64,000 nt of DNA from Allorhizobium sonneratiae (GCF_023700755.1 NZ_JAMKOJ010000002.1:374329-438328), one strand, 5' to 3'. Shown: positions 25,001 through 34,803, counted from the stretch's first letter. A program made the numbers and translations. Notes: generated by a model from the sequence alone, not told the origin.

Positions 25001-26161
25001 ATGCCCTATGACACCGCAATGAACGACAAAACCTGCATTGCCCGGCTGAAGCTTGGGGATTTCCGCAATTACATCAGCGCTTCACTGCGGCTGGACGGTC
25101 GCCATGTGGTGCTGACCGGCACCAACGGCTCTGGCAAGACCAATCTGATGGAGGCGGTTTCGTTTCTCTCGCCCGGCCGCGGTTTGCGCCGGGCAGCGCT
25201 TTCCGACGTGGTGCGGGCTGGTGCGGCAGGCGGTTTTTCCATCTTTGCCGAGGTTCAGGGCATGGCCGGCGAGGTGGAGCTTGGCACCGGCACGGAAATG
25301 CAGGACGAGACCACGCTGCGCCGCTTGCGGGTCAATGGCGCTCCGGTCCGGTCGCTTGATGAACTGACCGACCATCTGCGCCTCATCTGGCTGACTCCGG
25401 CCATGGATAGCCTGTTTACCGGCCCGTCTTCCGAACGGCGGCGATTTCTCGACAGGCTGGTTCTGTCGATCGATCCCGGGCATGGGCGGCGCGCCAGCGA
25501 TTTCGAGCGCGCCATGCGCAGCCGCAACCGGCTTCTGGCCGAGGGCCGTTTTGATCCGAGCTGGCTTGCCGGGATCGAAAACCAGATGGCGGCGCTCGGT
25601 GTCGCCATGGCTGTGGCCCGGCAGGAAATGATCCGGCTACTGACCGGACTGATCGACGAGCGGCGCGCGCTTTCCCCTTTTCCGGTCGCCGATCTCCGGC
25701 TGGAGGGATTTCTCGATCGGGAGAATGCACAGGCTGCGATCGATCTGGAGGATGGCTATCGCGACCGTCTGGCCATGGAACGCGGGCGGGATGCAGCGGC
25801 GGGGCGCACGCTGGAAGGGCCGCATCGCAGCGATCTTCTGGTGCGCCACCGCGACAAGGCGATGGAAGCCGAGCGCTGCTCGACCGGTGAACAGAAGGCA
25901 CTGTTGATCGGCCTCATCCTCGCCCATGCCGAACTGGTGGCCAGCATGACCGGCTTTGCCCCGATCCTGCTTCTGGACGAAATTGCCGCCCATCTCGATG
26001 AAGGCCGCCGCGCGGCCCTGTTCGACCGGATCGATGCTCTGGGCGGCCAGGCCTTCATGACTGGAACCGACCGGCATATGTTTGCAAGCCTTGGCGACAG
26101 GGCACAGTTTATCACCGTGCAGGACGGATTGCTGTCCGCTGATGAAAATCATGGAGCGTGA
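25001..26161 (+). CDS. recF: RecF, DNA replication and repair protein
   Basis: A 386-residue SMC-like ATPase. Walker A is GTNGSGKT (residues 40-47), the signature is in CSTGEQKALLIGLIL and Walker B is ILLLDEIAAHLD. It loads RecA with RecO/RecR at gaps. ATG 25001 is chosen because homologues begin a few residues before the conserved LKLGDFRNY; frame extensions to 24947 and an internal ATG 25019 also exist. Here recF is not next to dnaA/dnaN/gyrB. It is followed 1 bp later by moeB. Confidence 0.94.
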   Translation: MPYDTAMNDKTCIARLKLGDFRNYISASLRLDGRHVVLTGTNGSGKTNLMEAVSFLSPGRGLRRAALSDVVRAGAAGGFSIFAEVQGMAGEVELGTGTEMQDETTLRRLRVNGAPVRSLDELTDHLRLIWLTPAMDSLFTGPSSERRRFLDRLVLSIDPGHGRRASDFERAMRSRNRLLAEGRFDPSWLAGIENQMAALGVAMAVARQEMIRLLTGLIDERRALSPFPVADLRLEGFLDRENAQAAIDLEDGYRDRLAMERGRDAAAGRTLEGPHRSDLLVRHRDKAMEAERCSTGEQKALLIGLILAHAELVASMTGFAPILLLDEIAAHLDEGRRAALFDRIDALGGQAFMTGTDRHMFASLGDRAQFITVQDGLLSADENHGA

Positions 26162-26162
26162 G

Positions 26163-26939
26163 ATGTCAGACAGGTCCATGGAACCGCTATCCCCCGAAGA
26201 AATCACGCGCTATCAGCGCCATATCCTGCTGCCGGAAATCGGTGGCGCCGGACAGCAGGCCCTGAAACGGGCGCGGGTCATGGTGATTGGCGCTGGCGGG
26301 CTGGGCGCACCGGTTCTTGCCTATCTGGCAGCAGCGGGCGTCGGCACGCTTGTCATTGTCGATGACGACCGCGTATCGCTCTCCAATCTGCAACGACAGG
26401 TCATTCATGACAGCGGCACAATCAGCGAGCTGAAAACCGAAAGCGCTGCCAAAGCGATTGCACGGCTCAATCCCCATGTCCGGGTCGAGCGCCATGAGGC
26501 CCGTTTCGATGCGGATTTTGCCGCGCGCCATCTGGGCGGCATCGACGTGCTGATCGACGGTTCCGACAATTTCGACACCCGTTACGCCGCAGCCGATGCA
26601 GGCGAACATCATCAAAGACCGCTTGTCACTGGCGCGGTTGGCCGCTTTGACGGATCTGTCACCGTGTTGAAACCCTATGAGAGCGGGCCGGATGGACAGG
26701 ACTTCCCACGCTATCGTGATCTCTTTCCGGAAAAGCCACCCGCAGGCCTCATTCCCAATTGCGCCGAAACCGGTATTGTCGGGGCGCTGACTGGAGTGAT
26801 CGGCACGCTGATGGCGATGGAAACATTAAAACTCATCACCGGCATTGGCGAAACGTTAGTAGGTCGTTTGCTAATTTACGATTCTCTATCGGCGCGGTTC
26901 GATATTGTGCGCTATAAGAGGCGGCCCCTGAAATTATAA
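26163..26939 (+). CDS. moeB: MoeB/ThiF family adenylyltransferase (molybdopterin synthase activation)
   Basis: A 258-residue E1-like enzyme. The nucleotide motif is GAGGLGAPVLAYLA and the adenylation region is DRVSLSNLQRQVIHD, with Arg and Asp as in MoeB. It adenylates the C-terminus of MoaD or a similar sulphur carrier. No second-half rhodanese domain is present, so it is the short form. The Cys-X-X-Cys zinc pairs of E. coli MoeB are missing: only CAE is visible near residue 202. The start at 26163 follows recF by 1 bp and lies behind GGAG. Confidence 0.88.
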   Translation: MSDRSMEPLSPEEITRYQRHILLPEIGGAGQQALKRARVMVIGAGGLGAPVLAYLAAAGVGTLVIVDDDRVSLSNLQRQVIHDSGTISELKTESAAKAIARLNPHVRVERHEARFDADFAARHLGGIDVLIDGSDNFDTRYAAADAGEHHQRPLVTGAVGRFDGSVTVLKPYESGPDGQDFPRYRDLFPEKPPAGLIPNCAETGIVGALTGVIGTLMAMETLKLITGIGETLVGRLLIYDSLSARFDIVRYKRRPLKL

Positions 26940-26982
26940 GGGCAATCCATCTATAAGGCCCCTGCATTTACAAGGAATGGCC

Positions 26983-27459
26983 ATGGTCGAGATCATACAG
27001 ATTGACGAGCATTTCGAGGATTGGCAGAGCCTTCTGGCTCTGGTGCTCAAAGCCTTTGATTACATGCACCCGTTGATCGACCCACCCTCTTCAGCCCTGA
27101 AACTGACGCCAGAGGCGCTGAAAGCCAAGGCACATGAGGAGATCGGCTATGCCGCCATGATCGATGGCGCGCTGGTTGGCTGCCTATTCTGTCGCCTGCA
27201 TGAGCCGGAAACGCTTTATCTGGGCAAGGTCGCGGTTTTGCCGGATATGCAGGGACAGGGCATAGGCCGCGCCATGCTGAAAGCCGCAGAAGGCGTTGCC
27301 CATGCCTGCGGCGTTCGGGTGCTGGAGCTGGAAACCCGCATCGAACTTGACCACAACCATCGGCGGTTTGAAAAATGGGGTTTTCAGACCATCGCCAAAA
27401 AATCCCATCCCGGTTACGACCACGCCACCTATGTGACGATGCAGAAACGGTTGAACTGA
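26983..27459 (+). CDS. GNAT family N-acetyltransferase
   Basis: A 158-residue acetyltransferase. The acetyl-CoA-binding motif A is VAVLPDMQGQGIGRAMLKAAE. The C-terminal strand region LELETRIELDHNHRRFEKWGF is also typical. ATG 26983 is preferred over 26977 because AAGGA (26972-26976) is correctly spaced only from the second ATG. The substrate is unknown. It is convergent with the following dehydrogenase and separated from it by no gap. Confidence 0.88.
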   Translation: MVEIIQIDEHFEDWQSLLALVLKAFDYMHPLIDPPSSALKLTPEALKAKAHEEIGYAAMIDGALVGCLFCRLHEPETLYLGKVAVLPDMQGQGIGRAMLKAAEGVAHACGVRVLELETRIELDHNHRRFEKWGFQTIAKKSHPGYDHATYVTMQKRLN

Positions 27460-28464
27460 TCAATCCCGTCCCGGCAGCACCCGGTTTGGCGGCCTGTGAC
27501 CGTCGAAATAGGTGCGGATGTTGATGATCACCTTTTCACCCATGTCGATCCGGCCCTCGATGGTGGCCGAGCCCATATGCGGCAGAAGCACGACTTTTCC
27601 TTCTTCCGCCAGTTTCAGCAGTTTCGGGTTGATCACCGGCTCGTTTTCAAAGACATCGAGGCCGGCCCCGGCGATCTTGCCGTCGCGCAGGCACTGGATC
27701 AGGGCGGATTCGTCGATAATACCGCCGCGGGCGGTATTGACTATATAGCTGGTCGGCTGCATCAGGGCGAGGCGGCGGGCTGAAATCAGATGATAGGTGG
27801 CCGGCGTCGAGGGACAATTGACCGAGACGAAATCCACTCGCGCCAGCATCTGGTCCAGACTGTCCCAATAGGTCGCCTCCAGCTCATCCTCAGTCTGCGG
27901 ATTGGCGCGCTTGCGATTGTGATAATGAATGGACAGGCCAAAGGCCTTGGCGCGCCGGGCAACTGCCGTACCGATGCGCCCCATGCCAACAATGCCAATC
28001 CGTTTTCCGTGAATGCGCCGCCCCAACATCCAGGTCGGCGACCAGCCGCTCCATTCTCCCGGTTGCTCGGTCAAAATGCGTCCGCCTTGCAAGAGCCGTC
28101 TGGGCAGGGCCAGTATGAGCGCCATGGTCATGTCGGCGGTGTCTTCCGTCAATACATTGGGCGTGTTGGTGACGGTGATGCCCTTGCGGGCGGCGGCATC
28201 GATGTCGATATGATCGGTGCCGTTGGAGAAACTGGCAATCAGCTTGAGCTGGGCTCCCGCCTCGGCAATCAGGCTGGCGTCGATACGGTCCGTCACCGTT
28301 GGCACCAGCACATCGGCCTCCTGCATCGCCGCCAGCAATTCGGCCCGCTCCAGCGGCCGGTCATCGATATTCAAACGCGCATCGAACAGTTCCCGCATGC
28401 GGGTCTCCACGGCCTCGGGCAATTTGCGAGTGATGAAGACCTTGGTCTTTTTTCTCTGGGTCAT
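27460..28464 (-). CDS. D-2-hydroxyacid dehydrogenase (glyoxylate/hydroxypyruvate reductase type)
   Basis: A 334-residue NAD(P)-dependent dehydrogenase. The Rossmann motif is GIVGMGRIGTAVARRAKAFG. The catalytic residues are Arg in NTARGGIIDE, Glu in AGLDVFENEPV and His in LLPHMGSAT. These features and the N-terminal KVFITRKLPEAVETRMRELF match glyoxylate reductase (GyaR/GhrB-like) members. The exact substrate is not determined by sequence. Its stop abuts the GNAT gene. Confidence 0.92.
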   Translation of the reverse strand: MTQRKKTKVFITRKLPEAVETRMRELFDARLNIDDRPLERAELLAAMQEADVLVPTVTDRIDASLIAEAGAQLKLIASFSNGTDHIDIDAAARKGITVTNTPNVLTEDTADMTMALILALPRRLLQGGRILTEQPGEWSGWSPTWMLGRRIHGKRIGIVGMGRIGTAVARRAKAFGLSIHYHNRKRANPQTEDELEATYWDSLDQMLARVDFVSVNCPSTPATYHLISARRLALMQPTSYIVNTARGGIIDESALIQCLRDGKIAGAGLDVFENEPVINPKLLKLAEEGKVVLLPHMGSATIEGRIDMGEKVIINIRTYFDGHRPPNRVLPGRD

Positions 28465-28781
28465 GGGGTGTTTCGATGCCTTGTAAAGAAGTTCTTAACC
28501 AGGATGGACGGATATATATCCATAAGTAGGTTTTCTACCAAACCCTTGTGAGAAGACCAACATCCCATTTTGCGCCAGGGCGCGGAAGATGCCGACGCAG
28601 CTTCGCTTTGACACATTTGCATGACAGTTTGCTCAGGGAAAGCGGGTACCAGTCTTTTCTGAAGACAAAGAAACAACGATATCGAGGATCGATCTGTTTC
28701 ATGACGATTAAGATTCATTCTTGCAGTGGAACCGTGGCGGGGGCTTTGGGTTCTTCTGGAACATGACCACTGGATACATCC
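28465..28781. other. Divergent intergenic region, no gene seen
   Basis: 317 bp between the dehydrogenase (minus) and the SH3 protein (plus). TTGACA near 28607 could be a -35 box for the plus gene, but no good -10 follows at 17 bp. No repeats or RNA structures stand out. Confidence 0.5.
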
Positions 28782-29321
28782 ATGCCTGACGGTTTTTTAC
28801 GCTCCTGCCTTGGACTGCTTTTGATAAGCGCTTTGCTGACATTCGGCTCCAGCGCCATGGCCGAGGGGCCAACAAAGGGGCCAAGCGGCCTGCCGCTGCC
28901 GCGTTTCGTCAGTCTGAAATCATCCCGTGTCAATCTGCGCATCGGCCCTGGCACCGATTACGCCACCGCCTGGACCTATCAAAAAGGCGGTTTGCCGGTG
29001 GAAATTATTCAGGAATACGACAACTGGCGCAAGATCCGCGATTCCGATGGCACAGAAGGCTGGGTGAACCAGATCCTGCTGTCCGGGGACCGTACCGCGC
29101 TCGCCGCACCCTGGATGCGCGGCAAGGGCGACGATGTCTTTGTCAACATGCACGATTCTGCCGATTCCTCAGCAACGGTCATCGCCAAATTGCAGCCGGG
29201 CGTCATCATTCGCCTGAGCGAATGCACCGGGAAATGGTGTCGTGGCGAAGTCGGCGACACCAAGGGCTGGGTCGCCCAGAACCAGATCTGGGGCGCCTAT
29301 CCCGGTGAAGCCTTCAAATAA
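28782..29321 (+). CDS. Exported SH3-domain protein
   Basis: A 179-residue protein. A signal peptide (hydrophobic LGLLLISALLTFG, cleavage near Ala-Met-Ala) is followed by two bacterial SH3 (SH3b) units. The first is RVNLRIGPGTDYATAWTYQK, the second about residues 115-170 with VNMHDSADSSATVIAKLQPG. Such proteins bind cell-wall peptides or act as scaffolds in the periplasm. It overlaps the convergent PfkB gene by 8 bp at the 3' end. No operon partner is evident. Confidence 0.9.
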   Translation: MPDGFLRSCLGLLLISALLTFGSSAMAEGPTKGPSGLPLPRFVSLKSSRVNLRIGPGTDYATAWTYQKGGLPVEIIQEYDNWRKIRDSDGTEGWVNQILLSGDRTALAAPWMRGKGDDVFVNMHDSADSSATVIAKLQPGVIIRLSECTGKWCRGEVGDTKGWVAQNQIWGAYPGEAFK

Positions 29322-30306
29322 GACCGGCTTCTTTCGCGGCATCAGCCAGAGAAAGTGTCGGGCGCGGGCCTATCTGCTGGATAACCAATCCGGCAGCAAA
29401 ACAGCCAAGCTGGCCGCAGCGCTCCAGTGACAGGCCCTGCGTATATCCGTAGAGAAAACCGGCGGCGAAAAGATCGCCTGCACCTGTCGTATCGACCAGT
29501 TCCTCGATCGCATCTGCCGGCACCGTCACCCTTTCGTCACCGCGCAGGATTGTTGCGCCATCTTCGCTCATGGTCACGGCCGCCAGTTTGCAATCGGCGG
29601 CAATCTGCCTCAAGGCGGCCTCAAAATCCTCAGTCTCGTAGAGCGCCAGCACTTCCTGACGGTTGGCGAAAACGATGTCGACCGTGCCGGAGCGCATCAG
29701 ATCGAGAAATTCCGCCCGATAACGATGCACACAGAAACTGTCGGACAGCGTCATCGACACCTCGCGCCCATGCGCATGGGCAATGCGGGCGCATTCGACC
29801 ATGGCCTCCTTGGCGCGCGGCGGGTCCCAGAGATAACCTTCGAAATAGGTCACTTTCGCGCCGGCCACGACCTCAGGCTCGACATCTTCGGGACCGAACT
29901 CAACACAGGCGCCAAGATAGGTGTTCATCGAGCGCTCGCCATCCGGGGTGACGAAAATCATAGACCGGGCCGTTGGCGGCTCCTGGCCCATTGCGGGCGT
30001 GGCATAGTGCACGCCCTGGGCCCGGATATCATGGGCGAAAATTGCGCCCAGCTGATCCTCTGCAACCTTGCCGAAATAAGCCGCCTTTCCGCCGAGACTG
30101 GCAACGCCCGCGGCCGTATTGCCGGCACTTCCGCCCGACGTTTCAATGGCAGGACCCATCAGGGCGTAAAGCCGCTCGGCGCGCTCGGCATCGATCAGGT
30201 TCATCGCCCCCTTGATGATCTCGTTCCTGACAAGAAAATCATCATCGCAGCGGGTGATGATATCAACGATGGCGTTGCCGATGGTCAAAACATCGAATTG
30301 CGTCAT
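29314..30306 (-). CDS. PfkB family carbohydrate/adenosine kinase
   Basis: A 330-residue ribokinase-superfamily kinase. The C-terminal PfkB signature DTTGAGDLFAAGFLYG contains the catalytic Asp. The N-terminal GGSAGNTAAGVASLGG is the substrate lid region. The segment HDIRAQGVHYA and overall length resemble adenosine kinases of alphaproteobacteria. Its neighbour upstream is a GGDEF-EAL protein in the same direction, 235 bp away. The substrate is inferred only. Confidence 0.9.
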   Translation of the reverse strand: MTQFDVLTIGNAIVDIITRCDDDFLVRNEIIKGAMNLIDAERAERLYALMGPAIETSGGSAGNTAAGVASLGGKAAYFGKVAEDQLGAIFAHDIRAQGVHYATPAMGQEPPTARSMIFVTPDGERSMNTYLGACVEFGPEDVEPEVVAGAKVTYFEGYLWDPPRAKEAMVECARIAHAHGREVSMTLSDSFCVHRYRAEFLDLMRSGTVDIVFANRQEVLALYETEDFEAALRQIAADCKLAAVTMSEDGATILRGDERVTVPADAIEELVDTTGAGDLFAAGFLYGYTQGLSLERCGQLGCFAAGLVIQQIGPRPTLSLADAAKEAGLI

Positions 30307-30541
30307 GAAAGAAGACCTGCTCCGCGTGATGAACGCCAGACCGTCTCAGCGGACGGCGCTCGGTTCCTGTGCCACGTTCCCCGATATTGCCGGACAAACG
30401 CACTCAAAAATCTCATAGCGGATTTTCGCAGACGCGAAAGGATAAAATCTCGCCAGAGTCGAGCGGAACCTGAGGTATTGACAGGCGCTTTCCAGAAAAA
30501 GTCAGATATCGCGCCCAGGTTATGGATTGATGCAGGAAGAA

Positions 30542-32107
30542 TTACCCGGCAATTTTTCTTTGCATCTCGGTCTTGGAAAAAGACGCGATGAGATCAAGCG
30601 TTTGATCGGCAGGCATGGCCTTGCCAAAAAGATAGCCCTGACCGATATCGCAACCGAGATCCTTCATGAATTCCAGTTGCTGATTGCGTTCGATGCCTTC
30701 GGCTGTCGTCACAATGCCAAGCCCCTTGCCAAGATGCATGATGGCGCGAACGATGTCTTCCTGCTTCTTGTCGCTCATCACGCCTGCGATAAAGCTCTGG
30801 TCGATTTTCAGCTTGTCGAACTGGAATTTCGACAGTTGCGACAGACTGGAATAGCCGGTGCCAAAATCATCCAGCGCAATGCGCACGCCACGATTTTGCA
30901 GCTCCGTCAGAATGGCGATCACCGTCTCGGTGTCCCGCACCAGCGCCGTTTCGGTGATTTCCAGTTCGAGGCGCTTGGGTGGAAAGCCGGTTTCCTGCAG
31001 AAGCGCGCAGGTTTTCTCGACAAATCCGCGATCAAGCAATTGTGTGGGCGAAATGTTGAAGGCCAGAAGCAGTGCCTCCGGCCAACGGGCGGCATCCCGG
31101 CAGGCCTGCCGCAACAGGCTGTCGGACAATTCCCCGATCAAGCCCGCAGCCTCGGCCAGTTCAATGAAATCGCCCGGCGGCACGTAATTGTTGGGGCCGG
31201 TCTGCCAGCGCGCCAGCGCCTCAAAACCGCGCAGGCGCCCTGATCTAAGATCGATCAGCGGCTGATAATAGGGCTTGATCAGCCCCTCACGGATGGCATT
31301 TTTCAGCGCCAGCTCTGTTTCAGCCCGGCGCAGCACCTGATCCTCCATGATCCGCTCAAAGCCATAGACGTGATTGCGACCGCTGCGTTTGGCCACATAC
31401 ATCGCCACATCGGCGCAATGAGCGGCATCGTCCAGATCGTTTCCGTCTTCCGGATAGAGTGCAAAGCCAATGCTCGCACCGATTTCCGCCGTCATGCCGC
31501 CGATGTCATAGGGGGCGCTGATCCGTTTGAGCAGCTGCAGACCCGCCTGTCCGGCATCCACCCCTTCCTGACGTTCTGCGATCACCAGAAATTCATCGCC
31601 CCCCAGGCGATAGACCGTGGAGTCAGGCAGACCTTGCTGCAAGCGGTCTGCAACAGCCCGTAACAGCAGATCACCTCCCTGATGACCAATCAGATCATTG
31701 ACGCCTTTGAAGCCATCGAGGTCGATGGCATAGATCACATAGCGTTTGTCGCTCTGGCTATTCACGCCCTGGCTCGTCAGGGTTTCAAGCGCGCGCCGGT
31801 TCGGCAGAAGGGTCAAAGGATCATGGTTGGCAAGCCATTCCTTTTCACTCTCAACCTGGCTGCGTTTTTGCATTTCAAGCCGCAGATCGCGCAGGCGGCG
31901 ATAGGCATAGATAAAGCCCAGGATACCGGTAAACGCGGCAACATCAAACAGTTCGTCAAGTTCCAGCAGGTTTTGATGGGACAGCAAACCATCCCAGACA
32001 TCGTTTATGTTCAAGAAGACAATCAACATCCAGAGACCAATGCCAACAACAGCCAGAACCAATGCATCCCTGCCTGCCGCCGTGCGGGGAATGGGCGAAA
32101 ACCGCAT
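30542..32107 (-). CDS. Membrane GGDEF-EAL protein (cyclic di-GMP turnover)
   Basis: A 521-residue protein. Two transmembrane segments (about 15-35 and 52-70) are followed by a GGDEF domain (RLGGDEFLV intact, near residue 170) and an EAL domain. The EAL core includes RGFEALARW, a second Glu in LELEITETALV, DDFGTGYSS, KIDQSFI and AEGIE, so phosphodiesterase activity is plausible. No RxxD inhibitory site precedes GGDEF. It probably controls motility/adhesion decisions. Both active sites look intact, so the net activity cannot be told from sequence. Confidence 0.95.
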   Translation of the reverse strand: MRFSPIPRTAAGRDALVLAVVGIGLWMLIVFLNINDVWDGLLSHQNLLELDELFDVAAFTGILGFIYAYRRLRDLRLEMQKRSQVESEKEWLANHDPLTLLPNRRALETLTSQGVNSQSDKRYVIYAIDLDGFKGVNDLIGHQGGDLLLRAVADRLQQGLPDSTVYRLGGDEFLVIAERQEGVDAGQAGLQLLKRISAPYDIGGMTAEIGASIGFALYPEDGNDLDDAAHCADVAMYVAKRSGRNHVYGFERIMEDQVLRRAETELALKNAIREGLIKPYYQPLIDLRSGRLRGFEALARWQTGPNNYVPPGDFIELAEAAGLIGELSDSLLRQACRDAARWPEALLLAFNISPTQLLDRGFVEKTCALLQETGFPPKRLELEITETALVRDTETVIAILTELQNRGVRIALDDFGTGYSSLSQLSKFQFDKLKIDQSFIAGVMSDKKQEDIVRAIMHLGKGLGIVTTAEGIERNQQLEFMKDLGCDIGQGYLFGKAMPADQTLDLIASFSKTEMQRKIAG

Positions 32108-32488
32108 TGTCTGAAGCCTCCTGCAAACACTGTGTCAGCTGTCAATCAGCCCATCATGCCGGACTGATGTAAAATTCATGTTAAAATCGACGCTAAATAA
32201 GTATTCATTAATGAAATCCATGTGAGACGGCCCCGTCATATTGCATCGCAAAATTGAGCGGCAGAAGCATCAGCAGAGGCCTTTTCTTTTTCATTCCGAT
32301 GGTTCAGTTTGCTCATCAGCTGCCGTGCCGGGCCATGACCTGTACGACAGCATGATGGAGGAAGAACCGGGCCGTACCAATCCGCCATGCGGGTTTTCAC
32401 ATGCTGTTCCCGGTCAAGAGATGATGGCGGGCGCTTGTTGCTGGGCGGCCTGTCATGACATGAGGCGAAAGAGGGTTGGAGTGACCTG
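32108..32488. other. Divergent intergenic region, no gene seen
   Basis: 381 bp between the GGDEF-EAL gene (minus) and the CoA-transferase subunit A (plus). An 82-codon plus frame (32241-32489) runs up to the scoA start, but its composition is not protein-like. GGAG precedes the scoA ATG. Confidence 0.5.
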
Positions 32489-33190
32489 ATGAACAAAATC
32501 TTTGCTTCCGCAACAGAGGCGCTGGAGGGCGTGCTGTTTGACGGCATGTTCGTCGCCGCTGGCGGTTTCGGCCTTTGCGGCATTCCTGAACTGTCGATTG
32601 CCGCCATTCGCGATGCGGGGACGAAAGACCTCACCATCGCCTCAAACAATTGCGGCGTGGACGATTTCGGTCTCGGCGTGTTGCTGAAGACGCGGCAGAT
32701 CCGCAAGATGATCTCCTCCTATGTCGGGGAAAATGCCGAATTCATGCGGCAATATCTGTCGGGTGAACTGGAGCTGGAATTCAATCCGCAGGGAACGCTG
32801 GCGGAGAGAATGCGCGCCGGTGGCTCCGGCATTCCGGGCTTTTATACCCGCACCGGCGTTGGCACGGTGATTGCCGAGGGTAAGGAGCACAAGGATTTCG
32901 ACGGCCAGACCTATATCCTCGAACGTGGCATCGTTGCCGATCTGGCGATCATTAAGGCATGGAAGGCCGACCCGAGCGGCAATCTGGTGTTCCGCAAGAC
33001 GGCACGCAATTTCAACGTTCCGGCGGCCATGTGCGGCAAGATTTGTGTGGCCGAGGTGGAGGAGATCGTGCCGCTCGGCAGTCTCGACCCCGATCACATC
33101 CATCTGCCGGGCATTTACGTGCATCGGCTGGTGCAGGGCGCGCATGAAAAACGTATCGAGCAGCGGACTGTCCGCAAGCGGGAGGGCTGA
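32489..33190 (+). CDS. scoA: 3-oxoacid CoA-transferase subunit A
   Basis: A 233-residue alpha subunit of a succinyl-CoA:3-ketoacid (acetoacetate) CoA-transferase. The N-terminal FASATEALEGVLFDGMFVAA and GFGLCGIPELS are family hallmarks, as is NNCGVDDFGLGVLL. It pairs with the next gene (3-bp gap). Together they activate acetoacetate for ketone-body or PHB-derived carbon use. GGAG lies 7-8 bp upstream of the ATG. Confidence 0.93.
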   Translation: MNKIFASATEALEGVLFDGMFVAAGGFGLCGIPELSIAAIRDAGTKDLTIASNNCGVDDFGLGVLLKTRQIRKMISSYVGENAEFMRQYLSGELELEFNPQGTLAERMRAGGSGIPGFYTRTGVGTVIAEGKEHKDFDGQTYILERGIVADLAIIKAWKADPSGNLVFRKTARNFNVPAAMCGKICVAEVEEIVPLGSLDPDHIHLPGIYVHRLVQGAHEKRIEQRTVRKREG

Positions 33191-33193
33191 ACC

Positions 33194-33823
33194 ATGTCTT
33201 GGGATCGCAATCAGATGGCCGCGCGCGCCGCAAAGGAGCTGCAGGACGGCTGGTATGTCAATCTTGGCATCGGCATTCCAACGCTGGTCGCCAATTATAT
33301 TCCCGAAGGCATCGATGTGATGCTGCAATCGGAAAACGGAATGCTCGGCATGGGCCCCTTTCCCTATGAGGGCGAAGAAGACCCGGACCTGATAAACGCT
33401 GGCAAGCAGACAATTACCGAACTGCCACAGACGGCCTATTTCGACAGCGCCACCTCCTTCGGCATGATCCGCGGCGGCAAAATCGCCATGGCCATTCTCG
33501 GCGCCATGGAAGTCTCGGAAACCGGCGACCTCGCCAACTGGATGATCCCGGGCAAACTGGTCAAAGGCATGGGCGGGGCGATGGACCTCGTTGCCGGCGT
33601 CGGTCGTGTCGTCGTGGTCATGGATCACACCAGCAAGACGGGCGAATCCAAGGTGTTGAAGGAATGCACCCTGCCGCTGACCGGCAAGGCCGTCGTGCAT
33701 CGCATCGTCACCAATCTCGGCGTTCTCGATGTGGTGCCGGGCGGGCTGAAGATCGTCGAACTGGCACCGGATGTGAGCGAGGAAGATCTGCGCGCCGCAA
33801 CCGACGCGAAGATTGTTTCGTAA
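33194..33823 (+). CDS. scoB: 3-oxoacid CoA-transferase subunit B
   Basis: A 209-residue beta subunit. The catalytic Glu is in [11 protein letters not shown], which forms the glutamyl-CoA intermediate. [15 protein letters not shown] and [10 protein letters not shown] are also typical. It starts 3 bp after subunit A and completes the heterotetramer. A 154-bp gap separates it from the complex I subunit. Confidence 0.93.
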   Translation: MSWDRNQMAARAAKELQDGWYVNLGIGIPTLVANYIPEGIDVMLQSENGMLGMGPFPYEGEEDPDLINAGKQTITELPQTAYFDSATSFGMIRGGKIAMAILGAMEVSETGDLANWMIPGKLVKGMGGAMDLVAGVGRVVVVMDHTSKTGESKVLKECTLPLTGKAVVHRIVTNLGVLDVVPGGLKIVELAPDVSEEDLRAATDAKIVS

Positions 33824-33977
33824 CAAGAAGCGGGGCGCTTGTTCACTCTCAGTGGACAAGCGCCTTGACTCCAGGGTCAAGTCAGGTCATTCAACAGAAA
33901 AATGGTTCGCCGGGTCTGCAACCTGTCAGGCAGCGAAAGCGTTCCGTGATCATCTTCGCAATGACGAGGAATAAGGC

Positions 33978-34283
33978 ATGTCTGCAAAGATTTATCGTCC
34001 GGCCAAAACGGCCATGCAGTCCGGCAAGGCAAAGACCCATATCTGGGTGCTGGAATTCGATCCGTCCGAACCGCGCAAGATCGATCCGATGATGGGCTAC
34101 ACCACTTCGGGCGACATGCTGCAGCAGGTCAAGCTGACCTTCGAAACCCAGGAACTGGCTGAGGATTACGCCAAGCGCTACGGTATCGATTATCGCGTCA
34201 TCCAGCCAAAAGAGCCGCGCCGCCAGAGCGTGTCCTATTCCGACAATTTCAAATATACGCGTAACCAGCCCTGGACCCATTGA
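33978..34283 (+). CDS. NDUFS4-like complex I accessory subunit (ETC complex I subunit)
   Basis: A 101-residue protein homologous to mitochondrial NDUFS4 (AQDQ). It is rich in aromatic residues with the conserved YRPAKTAMQSGKAKTHIWVL start, the PMMGYTTSGDM patch and the end WTH. Alphaproteobacteria keep this supernumerary subunit of NADH:quinone oxidoreductase. It is encoded away from the nuo operon, as is usual. A tRNA gene follows 87 bp downstream. Confidence 0.9.
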   Translation: MSAKIYRPAKTAMQSGKAKTHIWVLEFDPSEPRKIDPMMGYTTSGDMLQQVKLTFETQELAEDYAKRYGIDYRVIQPKEPRRQSVSYSDNFKYTRNQPWTH

Positions 34284-34370
34284 GGTCTGACAGCTTCCTG
34301 TTTATGTGACCCCTGCCGCGATTGAGAATGTTCGCGGCATCTTATTTATTGCCCTTTATGCGGGCTTTGT

Positions 34371-34447
34371 GGCTCCTTAGCTCAGTTGGATAGAGCAAGT
34401 GCCTTCTAAGCACTAGGTCGCAGGTTCGAATCCTGCAGGAGTCGCCA
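34371..34447 (+). tRNA. tRNA-Arg(TCT)
   Basis: A 77-nt cloverleaf including an encoded CCA. The acceptor stem is GGCTCCT with AGGAGTC (one G-T pair). The anticodon stem is AGTGC with GCACT around loop CTTCTAA, so the anticodon is TCT (34405-34407). It reads AGA and AGG arginine codons. The T-arm contains GGTTCGAATCC. Confidence 0.97.
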
Positions 34448-34508
34448 TTTTATCCATGATAGCACGAGCAGACTTATCTGAGTTCGTCAAATTGGCAGGA
34501 GCCACCCC

Positions 34509-34718
34509 ATGACCAACGATGACGACCGCCTGATCCGGCTGGAGGAAACTGTAGCCTATCAGGCCCGAACGATTGAGGATCTTTCCGATGAAATTGCCCG
34601 GCAATGGCGATTGATCGAAGAGAGCCGGCTGAAGATCGAGCGGTTGACCGAGCGTTTTCTGGACATGGAAGAGCGTTCGCGCGAGGCCATCCCGGTGACG
34701 AAACCGCCGCATTATTGA
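34509..34718 (+). CDS. slyX: SlyX family coiled-coil protein
   Basis: A 69-residue coiled-coil protein with heptads over residues 8-55 and the family-typical C-terminus KPPHY. SlyX proteins are short and of unknown function, and often lie near slyD in gammaproteobacteria. The ATG follows GGCAGGAG by 8 bp. It sits between the tRNA and a dispersed repeat. Confidence 0.88.
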   Translation: MTNDDDRLIRLEETVAYQARTIEDLSDEIARQWRLIEESRLKIERLTERFLDMEERSREAIPVTKPPHY

Positions 34719-34735
34719 TGGCGGGTGAGAGGGAT

Positions 34736-34803
34736 TATGCCGCAGATTAAAAGTTTTACAGCGACCTTTGTGCGCCATATTTGGCGCCCTGCGCTGTAAA
34801 AAC
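34736..34803 (+). repeat. Copy of the dispersed mini-ORF repeat
   Basis: Contains ATGCCGCAGATTAAAAGTTT and CAGCGACCTTTGTGCGCCAT, near-identical to the copy at 47.5 kb, then a GCGCCATATTTGGCGC hairpin. The mini-ORF reads MPQIKSFTATFVRHIWRPAL then stop. It is preceded by GAGAGGG. Confidence 0.85.
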